Source: Rhynchopus euleeides (taxonomy: Eukaryota; Euglenozoa; Diplonemea; Diplonemida; Diplonemidae). From it: 64,000 nucleotides of DNA. The translations under genes were made by a program, and so were the position numbers. The first letter of the stretch is position 1; every line of letters starts with the position of its first letter. Of this stretch, positions 1-9,667 are shown in pieces. Below the pieces are notes generated by a model. The model was not told the origin of the DNA and ran no database searches. It saw only the letters and a program-made list of their open reading frames with translations. The stretch spans positions 682,001 through 746,000 of the forward strand of contig OY723242.1 of NCBI GenBank assembly GCA_963210315.1, in the 5' to 3' direction.

Positions 1-3000
1 GCCGCCTTGACCTCAAACGTGTCGTTGAAGACGGCCCAGTTCGACGTCCCCGCCTGCTTGTAGCACAGCTTGTAGAAGTTCTTCGACGCCTCGTTCGCGT
101 TGTAGTCCGGAAGCACCAGCAGCCCTGCCACCGTCCCGGTCCCGCCCGTGTAGGTGTGGTCGTGCGGCACAACGTCGTCAAACGGGTCCGGCGTCTTCGC
201 CGCCAGCGCCGTCAGGTGCGGCTCCGTCGAGTTGCACGTCGACCCCTGGCACATCGCCATCACCGGGGCCGCCGTCATGCACGGCGTCACGGAGGCGGAG
301 TTGTAGTACAGCCCGGACTTCGCTGTCGTCCCCGCACCTGCAACCTGGCAGATCAGCGACAGGTGCGGGTCCGCCATGTGCTTCTCCTTCGGCCAGGTCC
401 ACGGGTTGATGTCGCACTGCCCCGCCACAGACACCAGCCGCAGCACGTCACCCGAGTCCGGGCACCCGGTCGCGCAGTACTGACGCGGCGCCACGATCAG
501 CGACGACGTCGTGTCCGACACGATGAACAGCGCCTCCTGCCCCGCACGGTCCTCCGTCGACACCACGCTCAGCGTCGCCAGCGCGCTCGTCGTCGGCGTG
601 TAGTACGTCGACGGCGACACCCACGCCCCGCGCTCCAGCACCGAGTCCGGCATCGGCTTCGTCGGGTCGTTCCACGCCGTCCCAGGTGCCCCCGACGGGG
701 AAATCTTCACCCAGTTGAACCTCCCCAGACGGAAGCACACGATGTAGTTCTGGATCGCAGGGACGCTGAGGTAGAAGGCCACGTTCGTCGTTACCGCCAC
801 GTCCGCCTTCGACCCCGCGCAGATGCCGCTGTGCCACTCCGCCCCCTGGTTGTTGCACTCCACCATCCCGCCGTCGAGGCTCTCCGCCCCGTACAGGTAG
901 GTCGGCTTGTAGGTGGGGTAGTCGCACGGCTTGTCGTACCGCACCAGGCGCACCGCGCTCCCCCGCACCTGCACCAGCGTCTCCCCGGCGAGGTACGTGC
1001 GCTTCTGCAGGTCCCACGGGCGCGAGTCGAGCGACATCCCCGCCGACGCGTTCGTCTTCTCCACCACGATCGGGCCCCACGTCCCCGTCCGCGTGTCGTT
1101 CATGTACCACGTCACCGACGGCGGGTACCCGTCCTTCGTGCTGGCCCCGAGGTTCCGCCCCGCGTCGTACTGCGCCGGCACAAGCTCGTGCGCCGCCGCC
1201 GTCGCCACCCCGGGGAGGTACGAGTCGTTCAGGTGCGTCCACCGCGTCGGCAGCGACCCGCGCCCGCCCTTGTGGAAGGGCAGCACGCGCATCCCGCTGT
1301 TCTTCGCGCACGACGCCCCTGCCTGGTTGCACGTCCTGCGGTAGCACACGTACCACCGCGTGTACAGCGGCGGGACGTACAGCGTCGACACCACCACCGC
1401 CTGCCCCGCTGTCGAGTCGTGCTTCGCCGTCGCCAGCTGCACGTCCCCCAGCAGGTCGCGCGACCCGATCGGGTACCGGTCCTCCGCGTCCACGAACCCG
1501 CCGTGGTACGCAGGCGAGTTCGACGACGACGACACGTCCAGCGCACGCGACCAGCACCCGACGGACGGGAGCGACCCCGTCTGCGCCGCCGACGGCCACG
1601 GGTGCGCCCGCCCGTTGCTCGTCGCCTCCGTGAAGGAGGACGAGGACACGATGCGGAAGTAGTCGCCGCCTGTCGGGGCCCAGTAGCTCGCCGTCGTCGT
1701 CAGCCCCGCCGGATCCGACCCGGATGCCTGCGGGGTGCTCACCGCCACCGTGCTGACCGCCGCCAGGTTGCTCAGCTGCGTCGCCCCGCTGTCGTCGAAC
1801 ACAATCTCACCCCACGTCCCCGGGGACAGGTCCCCCATGGACCACCCGACCGGCTCCGCCACGGTGCTGAAGTAGAGGTTCGCCGCGTTCGACGCGCACG
1901 CCGACGCCGTCGTGCACCGGTACAGCTTCCGCCACATCGGCACCGCCTCCACCCCGCTGCTGTTCTGCTGCGCCCACGATGCGCGCTCCTCCTTCGACGA
2001 GAAGCAGATGTCGTAGCTCCCCACCGCCTGCGGCAGGCGCACATACACGTAGGCATGCGACATGATCGTCTTCGCCGGGTCCACCGTCAGGTTCGTCGAG
2101 TCCTGGTTCGCCGACATGTACGACCCGGGCGACGACCACGTCTCCACCAGCGGGTTGGCGTACTGCGTCCCGAACACACCCACCCCGCCCGCAGTCGCCC
2201 CCTCCGTCAGCCCCTGCACCGCGGACCCGGCCCATTCGCCGTCGTCCCCCACCACGTTGCTCCCCAGGTACGGCAGGTCGAACGTCTGGTACTCGTAGGT
2301 GCACGGGTTCCCCTTCGGCACGATCTTCAGGCTGTCCCCCGTGGCGCAGCTGAACAGGTCCGTGGCGCACGCAGATGGGGAGTACGTGAAGTTCAGTTGC
2401 TTCTGCGTCGACAGCAGCTGGATGATGGCGTACTGCCCCACTGTCGCATCCGGGAGGTAGTACCACATCTTCGTCGTGCGCGGCGTGTGCTTGTACTTCC
2501 CGTCCGGCAGCACCAGCGGCTGCCACATCGCATTCACGTCACCCGCCTTGTACAGGCGCGAGTCCACCGTCACCTTGAAGCACACCACGAAGGTCGTCCC
2601 CGTCGGTGGCGCCACAAACGTCGTGAACGCAGCCGCCACAAGGTACTCCCCCGCAAGCGTGTCCGACTCCGACAGACCGTACTCCGTCTTCTGCGCCAGC
2701 AGCGTGCCCCCGGACGCGTACTCGCTGCACCGCGCGTCCTTCGACGAGTCAAACGTGTACATCCGGATGTCGAACTGCCCCGGCCGCGAGATGTTCAGGT
2801 TCCGGTTGATCCGGTTCTTCCCCGCGTCTGGCACCTCCAGCAGCGTCCGCACCCGCACCCGGAACTCCTGCCCCTCCCACATGTTGCGCGGCCGCAGGTG
2901 CATCGTGAAGTTGTTGTGCGCCATCAGCGACTCGGTGAAGGTCTTCGTCAGCGTGTCGGTCCCCGTCAGCGTGTCCGACTTTGTCAGCGTCTTCGAGAAG

Positions 3001-3410
3001 GTCTTCGTGAGCGTGAAGGTCGGCGTCTTCGTCAGTGTAAAGGTCGGCGTCAGCGTGAGCGTGCTCATCGTCAGCGTCCCGGTCGGCGACAGCGAAAACG
3101 TCGGCGACGGTGTGATCGTATTCGACAGCGTCAGCGACACCGTGCTTGCCGTCGCCGTCAGCGTGTCCGTCGTGGTCAGCGTGTCCGACTTGGTCGGCGT
3201 GGGCGTCAGCGACTGCGTCAGCGACAGCGACACTGTGCTTGCCGTCGCTGAAGGCGACAGCGAAATGGAGTGCGTCATCGAAGCCGACGCGGTCCCCGTG
3301 GGGAGCGTGAGCGACAGCGTGTGTGTCACCGTCGCAGTGTTCGCCGCATGCGCCTGGTCCGCCAGCAGCGCGGCCAGCACCCCGCTGCAGACCACTGCGG
3401 CACCCCGCAT
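1..3410 (-). CDS. Secreted repeat protein with Ser/Thr-rich stalk, 3' end outside the window (partial)
   Basis: The frame is open from the ATG at 3410 to the window edge, about 1,136 codons, with no stop seen. The N-terminus reads as a signal peptide (MRGAAVVCSGVLAALLADQ, then AHA as a likely cleavage site). Residues about 25-155 form a Thr/Ser/Leu-rich stalk of repeated TLTxT, SLSxT and TPTFTLTKT units, a likely O-glycosylated spacer. The rest repeats a beta-rich module: G(D/S)xhRhV followed by a PC pair (GDSLKIVPKGNPC, GDVLRLVSVAGQC, GSAVRLVRYDKPC), each with a nearby hhCFxh or hhCYR strand. These look like Cys-stabilised extracellular domains; I cannot name the family. A second in-frame ATG at 3437 adds nine residues and is an alternative start. 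The protein is probably exported or on the surface. The missing C-terminus hides any membrane or GPI anchor. Confidence 0.75.
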   Translation of the reverse strand, partial: MRGAAVVCSGVLAALLADQAHAANTATVTHTLSLTLPTGTASASMTHSISLSPSATASTVSLSLTQSLTPTPTKSDTLTTTDTLTATASTVSLTLSNTITPSPTFSLSPTGTLTMSTLTLTPTFTLTKTPTFTLTKTFSKTLTKSDTLTGTDTLTKTFTESLMAHNNFTMHLRPRNMWEGQEFRVRVRTLLEVPDAGKNRINRNLNISRPGQFDIRMYTFDSSKDARCSEYASGGTLLAQKTEYGLSESDTLAGEYLVAAAFTTFVAPPTGTTFVVCFKVTVDSRLYKAGDVNAMWQPLVLPDGKYKHTPRTTKMWYYLPDATVGQYAIIQLLSTQKQLNFTYSPSACATDLFSCATGDSLKIVPKGNPCTYEYQTFDLPYLGSNVVGDDGEWAGSAVQGLTEGATAGGVGVFGTQYANPLVETWSSPGSYMSANQDSTNLTVDPAKTIMSHAYVYVRLPQAVGSYDICFSSKEERASWAQQNSSGVEAVPMWRKLYRCTTASACASNAANLYFSTVAEPVGWSMGDLSPGTWGEIVFDDSGATQLSNLAAVSTVAVSTPQASGSDPAGLTTTASYWAPTGGDYFRIVSSSSFTEATSNGRAHPWPSAAQTGSLPSVGCWSRALDVSSSSNSPAYHGGFVDAEDRYPIGSRDLLGDVQLATAKHDSTAGQAVVVSTLYVPPLYTRWYVCYRRTCNQAGASCAKNSGMRVLPFHKGGRGSLPTRWTHLNDSYLPGVATAAAHELVPAQYDAGRNLGASTKDGYPPSVTWYMNDTRTGTWGPIVVEKTNASAGMSLDSRPWDLQKRTYLAGETLVQVRGSAVRLVRYDKPCDYPTYKPTYLYGAESLDGGMVECNNQGAEWHSGICAGSKADVAVTTNVAFYLSVPAIQNYIVCFRLGRFNWVKISPSGAPGTAWNDPTKPMPDSVLERGAWVSPSTYYTPTTSALATLSVVSTEDRAGQEALFIVSDTTSSLIVAPRQYCATGCPDSGDVLRLVSVAGQCDINPWTWPKEKHMADPHLSLICQVAGAGTTAKSGLYYNSASVTPCMTAAPVMAMCQGSTCNSTEPHLTALAAKTPDPFDDVVPHDHTYTGGTGTVAGLLVLPDYNANEASKNFYKLCYKQAGTSNWAVFNDTFEVKA

Positions 3411-4360
3411 CACACTGCCGCCCCTATTGGCCCACATCGCACACGCGCGCCCCCCAGGCCTTCCGCAGGCGGGGAGGTGCTGTGTTGCTCTGTGTGGTAC
3501 TACGGCCCAACTGCCGCTCCCCTTTATCTCTCTCCTGCTCTGTGTAGGGTGGAGTGTTCCTGCAGGGCGTTCGGGTGTGCGGGTGTGCCCTGAGGGTGTT
3601 GCCTGAAACAACTCCGAATTCAAGCACAAATGCAACAACAAGAGCAGGGTGCTGGCAGTCTTGGGATCGCGGGAGCCGAGCTCGTCCAACGTGTGCATCA
3701 CCCTCTTCTTGCCCACTCTCTTGCCCTGGCAGTTCCTCCGCCGCTGTGCCCTCGCAAGCATTGAGCCACGTTGTAAAACACTGCCTTCCCAGAGAAGTGC
3801 GACCCTCCTCAGCACCTGTGTGTGTGTGGCAGCAGTGTCGGCGGGATTATCTGCCTCTCTGACTTGACGCGCCACCCTTCTTCTCCTTCGGACCACAATC
3901 CTGTTGTACAGACAAACACATTACGTACACCGGCTCTTTCCTTCGCCCTCCTTCTTGTGCCGTATTCAAAACACGCGCCTCCTCTGCCCATTCTGCCCCA
4001 GGGCAACCGTGGCAACGTGCCCTACCGCCGTGCAGGGCTGTTCGTGGGGTGTCTGATGACAGACTCGCGCACCTCTGCTCGGCCCCGGAAGAAGGTTGCT
4101 GCGTACCGGCAAAGACACGGGGCAGGAGGAGGTTGTTTTCAGCAAGGCGTGGGAAGGGCGCATGCACACGGAAGTGGCACTGGCTTACCCACACCTCCAT
4201 CCAGACAACCTGCAAGGGCAAGGTAGGTCGCCTGCGAGCCTCATGGGCAGTGTTGCCGCGGTAGGCTGCATCGTTGCGGGCAGGCCACACGCACAGGACA
4301 GCGTGGCTGTGTCGATCGTTTTATACAGAAGCTGCTGACATCGGTTGGGGGCTGGGTCTG
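3411..4360. other. Intergenic, no gene recognised
   Basis: It lies between the 3' end of the DUF4116 gene and the 5' end of the partial secreted gene. All frames are short and of mixed composition, and I saw no repeat shared with other parts of the window. It presumably holds the 3' UTR of one gene and the promoter or trans-splice acceptor of the next. Confidence 0.5.
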
Positions 4361-6523
4361 TCAGCAAGAGGGTTCAGCGGCAGCGAGGACGTCGCTGTCC
4401 CGTCGCAGTGGTGCCGCTGCAAATCGGATGCATTTTGGATCAGCGCGCACGGCTGCCAGCACCACCTCCTTATTGTTGCGAAGCTCTGCGTCTACATGCC
4501 GCAGGGCGCGGCCGTCTTGATTCACAGCTGCAAGTGCTACCTCACGCTTGTTCCGCAGTGACGAGTGCGCAAGTCGAAGAGCAAGGCCGTGGCTGCGCAC
4601 GCCTGCGAGGACCACCGCTTCGTCGTGACGGAACACAGGATCGGCGAACTGCAGAGCACCGCCGTGTGCACGAGCCGCTTGAAGCACAACCGGCCTGTCG
4701 CTTCGCAGTGAAGGGTCAGCGTACCGCAGCGCCCTCCCGTCCTGCAACACGGCCGCCAGTTGAAGCTCCTTGTCCTGACACAGCGAGGCATTGGCGTAGC
4801 GGAGAGCGCACCCGGCCTTGCGTACGGCTGCAAGCATGAAGTCTCGGTTGCTGAGGAGGGAAGGGTCGGCATAGCGCAAGGCCCTGCCGTTCGTGTGCAC
4901 GGCTGCGAGGACCACTTCCTCGTCAATACGGAAGAGGCCATCCGCATACTGCAGCGCATGCTCGCACGACCGCACAGCGGCAAGCACGACCTCACGGTCT
5001 CGGCGAAGCTCGCCATCAGCGTACTGCAGGGCGTCGCCACACCGCTGCACAGCAGCGAGGACAACGCTCCGGTCGCTTCGGAAAGATGCGTCGGCGAAGC
5101 CCAGTGCGCCGCCAGGCAGCTTCACACACAACATCACGAAGTCCCTGTTGCGCCGCAGGGACGCATCTGCGTAGCGAAGCACCCCGCCGTCCTGCTGGAC
5201 ACCCGCGAGCACAATCTCCTTGTCCTTCCGCAGCGACGTGCTGGCGAACTCCAATGCCCAGTTCTGTCCATGCGGTGCGTTGCGCACAGCGGCGACGACG
5301 ATATCTCTGTCGCCACGCAGCGAGTCGTTGGCAAAGCGGAGCGCTAGGCCGTCAGTCTGCACTGCACGCAGCACGACAGCCTTGTCGCTGCGCAGTGCCG
5401 AGGCTGCGTGTTGCAACGACGCCCCGTCGTGCCGCACCGCGTGCAGCACGAACTCCCTGTTGCTTCGGAGGGAGGGCTCGGCGTGCTGCAGCGCACCGCC
5501 ACACGTCTCTAGTGCCGACAGCACCAGCTCGCTGTCGCTGCGGAGATGCGCGTCGGCGAGCTCCAAGGCACGCCCGTGCGACATGATGGCAGCACGCTGC
5601 ACCCCCGTGTCGCACCGAAGTGCCTCAGAGGCGTACTGCAGGGCACCGCCCGACTGCTGCACAGCAGCCATCACGATGTCACGGTCACCCCGCAGTGCGC
5701 TGTCAGCATAGCGCAGCGCCATGCCCTGCAGGCGGACTGCCTCCAGCACGAAGCCCTTGTCGGTGCAGAGGTTGTTGCCGGCAAAGCGCAGCGCGTCGTT
5801 CTGCAGGAAGGCGGAGTGCAGGGCGCCCAGCACCACGTCCCGGTCGCTGCGCAGCGACGCATGCCGCAGGGCACAGACACCGCTTGCCTGCACAGCGGCC
5901 AGGACGACCTCCTTGTCTTCCTGCAGCGATGGGTGCGCGTGCTGCAGGGCGTCGCCGTTGCGCTGGACGGCGGTGCGGATGAAAGACTTGTCGCGCAGAA
6001 GTGCGGCAGAGGCGTATTGCAGCGCATCGCCGTCATCCCGCGCCGCCATGAGCACCACATCCTCGTCCCCACGCAGGTCTTCGGAAGCGTGTTGCAGAGC
6101 GTCGCCACAGTGCTGCACGGCTGCGATGGCAATGTCTTTATCGCTGCGGAGTGCCATGTCGGCATGCTTCAAGGAACCCCCGTCCCGCCGCACTGCTGCA
6201 AGTACCACGTCACGCAGGCCCCGCGACCAGGGCGGGAGGTCGCTCAGCTCCGTTCCGTGCTGCAACACCTCAACGAAACGAGCACCCGTGAGGGCGACGT
6301 CGATGGAGCACCCCTGTGAGACAGGTGCGGCACCGGACAGAGGGGTGCTGTCGTCGAGCACCACCCCATCCACCGAGAGCTCCACGTCCTCGGGAAGCGC
6401 GTCGGGAGGGGACCCGAACACCGTGTCGAGCGCCTTTCTCTTGACATCCGCCGGGGTGTCGCCCTCCCCGATGTGCACCGCATGCTGCTCCCCACACCGC
6501 CTGTCCTCCAGGAACACCTCCAT
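4361..6523 (-). CDS. Ubiquitin-like/DUF4116 helical repeat protein, solo divergent copy
   Basis: The protein is 720 residues. The start is set at MEVFLEDRRCGEQH because the paralogs in this window begin there (MSGEG then MEVF). A further 173 in-frame codons upstream look like non-coding DNA and overlap a dispersed repeat. Residues 1 to about 85 resemble a beta-grasp ubiquitin-like domain (MEVFLEDRR, a GDTP turn, VDGVVLDDSTPLS, final SIDVAL strand). After this come 24 tandem repeats of about 25 residues plus a partial one, consensus RSDREVVLAAVxxDGxALQYADxSL, which is the DUF4116 pattern. Each repeat probably forms two helices. There is no signal peptide or membrane segment, so a cytosolic or nuclear role is inferred; DUF4116 has no established biochemical function. 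The other copies have the basic tail NKRRR, but this one ends LAAAEPSC. Unlike three paralogs it has no 525-bp insertion. Confidence 0.85.
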   Translation of the reverse strand: MEVFLEDRRCGEQHAVHIGEGDTPADVKRKALDTVFGSPPDALPEDVELSVDGVVLDDSTPLSGAAPVSQGCSIDVALTGARFVEVLQHGTELSDLPPWSRGLRDVVLAAVRRDGGSLKHADMALRSDKDIAIAAVQHCGDALQHASEDLRGDEDVVLMAARDDGDALQYASAALLRDKSFIRTAVQRNGDALQHAHPSLQEDKEVVLAAVQASGVCALRHASLRSDRDVVLGALHSAFLQNDALRFAGNNLCTDKGFVLEAVRLQGMALRYADSALRGDRDIVMAAVQQSGGALQYASEALRCDTGVQRAAIMSHGRALELADAHLRSDSELVLSALETCGGALQHAEPSLRSNREFVLHAVRHDGASLQHAASALRSDKAVVLRAVQTDGLALRFANDSLRGDRDIVVAAVRNAPHGQNWALEFASTSLRKDKEIVLAGVQQDGGVLRYADASLRRNRDFVMLCVKLPGGALGFADASFRSDRSVVLAAVQRCGDALQYADGELRRDREVVLAAVRSCEHALQYADGLFRIDEEVVLAAVHTNGRALRYADPSLLSNRDFMLAAVRKAGCALRYANASLCQDKELQLAAVLQDGRALRYADPSLRSDRPVVLQAARAHGGALQFADPVFRHDEAVVLAGVRSHGLALRLAHSSLRNKREVALAAVNQDGRALRHVDAELRNNKEVVLAAVRADPKCIRFAAAPLRRDSDVLAAAEPSC

Positions 6524-6701
6524 TTTTGCAGCTGTGGGTCTACACAGGTGTTGCCTCGCCCAGGCACCTGATGTGGCGGGTGGGCGGGGTGGCAGCAATG
6601 TCGAGAAAGCATATGCACAGTGCACAATGGGAGGGTGTAGCAGTTGTCTGTCAGTGGCCTGGTGGTTAGGCCGCGAGGGTGTTCGGGGGTGGGGGACGGG
6701 G

Positions 6702-7012
6702 TTTGCCCTGCTGCATGCAATAGCTGTTGCCTTTTTGCCATGTGTTTTCTTGTCTTTGTGTATGTTGGCCCTCGTGGCTGGGGTGTGCGCGCCTGTGTTG
6801 GAAGCTCTCCCACCACCACTGGTGTCTCTTTCCCGCCCCCCATCCAGGGTCGTCAGTTGGTGAGGGGGTGTAAGAAAGGCGCCCTCACGATAGCTCGCTT
6901 TGTCACACAGGGGCATTGAAGGGAGTCCTGTAAGAACAGCACACCCTGCAGGGAGAAGAACAAGCATCTGGCTCAATCGCAGATGGGATATGGGATAGGA
7001 ATTGCAACGAAA
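6702..7012. repeat. ~310-bp dispersed repeat, copy A (5' of the DUF4116 gene)
   Basis: It is nearly identical to 24448-24762, with a few substitutions and indels. Shared parts include TTGCCATGTGTTTTCTTGTC and the segment ending GGGATAGGAATTGCAACGAA. Both copies sit 180 bp or so upstream of a minus-strand start codon (6523 and 24265), although the two genes are unrelated. It may therefore be a shared promoter or 5' leader rather than a random repeat. Confidence 0.7.
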
Positions 7013-7369
7013 GAGAGGGGTAGGGGATTCGACGAAGCGCATCTTCTCGCGCTGTTGGTTTCACGCTGAACCAAGTTGTGGCAGAGTGCAGTTCTCTCGG
7101 TGCAAACTGGGCCAGAAACGCTGTTTCAAACTTTGCTCAAGCCTTCAAAATCACGTGGCTTCCCCACGGCACTCACTTGGCATCTAGCCAAGTGGTCTCG
7201 TCAGCCTCTGGCCCCGTTGCAGTATAAAGGCCCCCTGGTGGATACGCCGAAGACGCAGCTGTTGAAGGCATCAACTGACGCTTGAAGTTGCCTCACCACG
7301 ACCCCGACGCACCAAGTGCTGCTCACAGCCACGGCCCATCTGGCACAGCACCTTCCCAAAATGCCCCAT

Positions 7370-8350
7370 AAAAATTGACTCCCCCCCTGGGGGCATAGCT
7401 TCCGATAAGCGGGGGTCGGGGGTCGCAGGAGTCGGGGGTCGGGAGGGGGGGTCGGAGGGGGTCGCCTTACTATTTCCTAAGGAATGTGGCCTGAATGGGG
7501 ACCACCAATAAGGGGTGTTAATAGGCACCCCATGTCAAAAATGACCCCACTGCGATCCGCACAAACGCCAAATATTCAAAAGAACGGGTTTTTGAAAAAC
7601 CCGAGGAGGGGGTCGGGAGGGTCCCGCTGGGTGGGTGGTAGGGGTGGCCTGGTGTTCCCGGTCACGTCCTCCCATGACAGTACCTGAACCAGACCCATGT
7701 TTCGTCGTTGAAGCTTGGTCCCAAGACCCACGAAATGACCCCACTACGATCCGCACAAACTCCGAATAGTCCAAAGAACGGGGTTTTGAAAATCCCGTGT
7801 GTGGGGTCGGGAGGGGGGCCGACCACCCCATATTCCAACCCCTAGTTTCCGACCCCATTCTACGACCCCCGAGAAAAAAACGCGGAAATTCCGACCCGAG
7901 TTTGACCACAGTTTCAGACCCCCCATCTTCCGGATCCTGACCCCCCCAAGAATGGGGGGTCGGGATATAGCCCCGACCCCCTCCGACCCCCGAAAAATGG
8001 GGGGTCGGGGGGTCGGGGGTCGGATTCCGACCCCCGAGGTTCCGACCCCCCTTTTCTCAAGGAACCACATCCGCATTTCAGAGGTGTTCTGTAGCACCTA
8101 CACCAAACAAAGTGACCCCACTACGATCCGCACGGATCCCAAACAACGCAGGAGAGGGGGGAACCGCGTTTCCTCGGGAAACCCCCGAGATTTTTTGGGA
8201 GGGGGGGTAGTTTTGCTAAGGGGGGGTCGGGGGTCGGAGGGGTCCGGGGGTCGGATTCTTATCGGAAGCTATGCGGGGGGGGGGGGGGGGCTAATAATTC
8301 CGCCAAAGCCCTGGGGGGGGGGGGGGGGGTCATTAGCCCCCGACCCCCCC
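7370..8350. repeat. G-rich array (GGGGTCGG motifs) with two units of a ~193-bp repeat
   Basis: The stretch is dominated by GGGGTCGG/CCGACCCC motifs on both strands. It has G-runs of more than 15 near 8275-8295 and again near 8320, and short inverted pairs around CTAATAATT and CATTAG. The motif GACCCCACTRCGATCCGCAC recurs at 7544, 7737 and 8114. The first two are 193 bp apart and head a repeat unit that recurs at 60401 and 60594 with the same spacing. No gene is visible. The sequence is strongly G-quadruplex-prone. Confidence 0.6.
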
Positions 8351-8353
8351 CCA

Positions 8354-8963
8354 CACGGTGGACTCCCACCCCCTGGAGCGGGGGTCTGGGCGACCCCCGC
8401 TAGCGCAGTGGTGGCAGCGTACGGCCGTACGGTACGCGTACGCGTACGCCGTACGCACTTTCTGAAAATCGCGCTGCGTACGCGTACGCAGATTTTGCGT
8501 ACGGCTGGTATTCCAGGTCTCTCAGCACACAGTAGGCCACCCAGCGGGTGGCTGGGCCCTGGCCTTTGATCTTGCCTTTCACAGATGGTTCCTTGCCGCG
8601 CACGTGGCGAATAACTCGCAACACCTGCAAGTACACCCGCAATCATACTGCAAAAGGTACCACTTCCGACTGGAAGGCTCGAAGGCTGCCCCTGGTACAC
8701 CTGAGTTCGACTGTCGGATTTGGTGTGCGGCCATGGCCGTCTCCTGTGCTCCATAGACTGCCGTACGCAGCGCCGTACGCGTACGCGTACGCCGTACGCA
8801 CTTTTTGAAAATCACGCTGCGTACGCGTACGCAGCCACCACTGCGCTAGCGGGAGTCTGCCCTGCTATTTTTGGTGCCCAGACGACCCCCGCGAGCGGGG
8901 GTATGGACCCCCGATATTCCGATATCCCAAAAAGGTGACCCTGACGTGTGGGAGTCCACCGTG
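8354..8963. mobile_element. Small TIR element (MITE), interrupted copy
   Basis: It is bounded by inverted repeats CACGGTGGACTCCCAC and GTGGGAGTCCACCGTG, with the dinucleotide CA on both flanks. Without the hAT-like insertion inside it, the element is 164 bp. An uninterrupted copy lies at 63154-63331, flanked by TA on both sides. It has no coding capacity. TIRs starting CAC with a very short target duplication are compatible with a CACTA-like or mariner-like non-autonomous element; the superfamily is uncertain. Confidence 0.7.
8406..8843. mobile_element. hAT-type non-autonomous transposon (MITE), 438 bp
   Basis: The ends are CAGTGGTGGC and its complement GCCACCACTG. They are flanked by a perfect 8-bp target duplication CGCTAGCG (8398-8405 and 8844-8851). 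An 8-bp duplication and a CAGTGG-type terminus are hallmarks of the hAT superfamily. Just inside each end are dense GTACGC/GCGTAC palindromic repeats, as expected for subterminal transposase-binding sites, and a shared block containing GTACGCACTTT(C/T)TGAAAATC. There is no transposase ORF. The related element at 63154 carries the empty site: CGCTAGCG occurs once there, at 63211-63218. Confidence 0.85.
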
Positions 8964-9544
8964 CAGAAAAAACCCTGGAGGAAACGGGGTGGACGAATCT
9001 TTCAAATGCAACAAGAGCTGGTCGGAAAAAACGAAACTCCGACCAACTTGGCTCTGTAACAGAATTGCACCCCAAGGTGGAATTTTGGGTGGTTTTGCCC
9101 TTGAAACCGCCTCCTGAACCTGCGTGGGATGTATCAATTTTTCCAGGGCATCCTTTTGCCCGATTCCTCCCGAATCCTTCGATAAGGGAAAGGTTTCCGA
9201 CAGATATCATCCAGGAAATCAGTTTTCAGACCTCTGCATCTCGAATATCGGCCCCAACGGGCTGTGCCGATGCACCACCCGATCTCGGCCTCCAGCCACC
9301 ATCAGTGAAATATGGTGGAATTCTCTGATGGAGATTTGATGCTGTCAGTCGCCACGGACATCCTCCATGGCCCCAGAGGGGCAGGGAAGGGTGTTCTACC
9401 TCGATCCTGGTGCCCAACGGGCTAACGGAGTCGCTGGGGTGGCTCACAGTCAGGTCCCTCAGAACAGGTGTTTTCCACGAATTTTCCCAAAAATCAAAAA
9501 AATACCCTCCGGACAGAAAGGGTTAATCGAGGATTACCGACCAT
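8964..9544. other. Intergenic, no gene recognised
   Basis: Several short frames overlap, but none has a conserved motif, a biased composition or a duplicate elsewhere in the window. I see nothing functional in it. Confidence 0.4.
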
Positions 9545-9648
9545 GCCGTCTGCGAACCCGCTTCCCTTCCGCAGCACAGCGCCCCACCCAGCATAGGCGG
9601 CATCGCTTCTGATGATGCAGCGCAGGGAAGGCGGCAGCAATGACGAAG
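9545..9648 (-). repeat. Relic of DUF4116 C-terminal coding end, copy 1
   Basis: The block includes CGCTTCTGATGATGCAGCGC, which on the minus strand reads like AAAFPALHHQK, a decayed match to the DUF4116 tail AAAFPELHQNK. The same ~100-bp block lies just 3' of three other DUF4116 genes (13540, 26721, 31501). Here a repeat of about 0.9 kb separates it from the gene. Confidence 0.55.
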
Positions 9649-9667
9649 ACCACGACTCACCCTGTTT

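Noticed and set aside
156-3251. A plus-strand frame of 1,031 codons at the window start
   Set aside because: It is in codon register with the minus-strand secreted protein, which has a signal peptide and repeated modules; the plus frame has none.
6524-7042. A 173-residue N-terminal extension of the solo DUF4116 gene
   Set aside because: It overlaps the 310-bp dispersed repeat, has no homology to the other copies and precedes the conserved MEVF start.
7218-7228. TATAAA-like sites (7220, 42733, 63565) as promoters
   Set aside because: They are on the plus strand, while all genes are on the minus strand, and they share no wider context.
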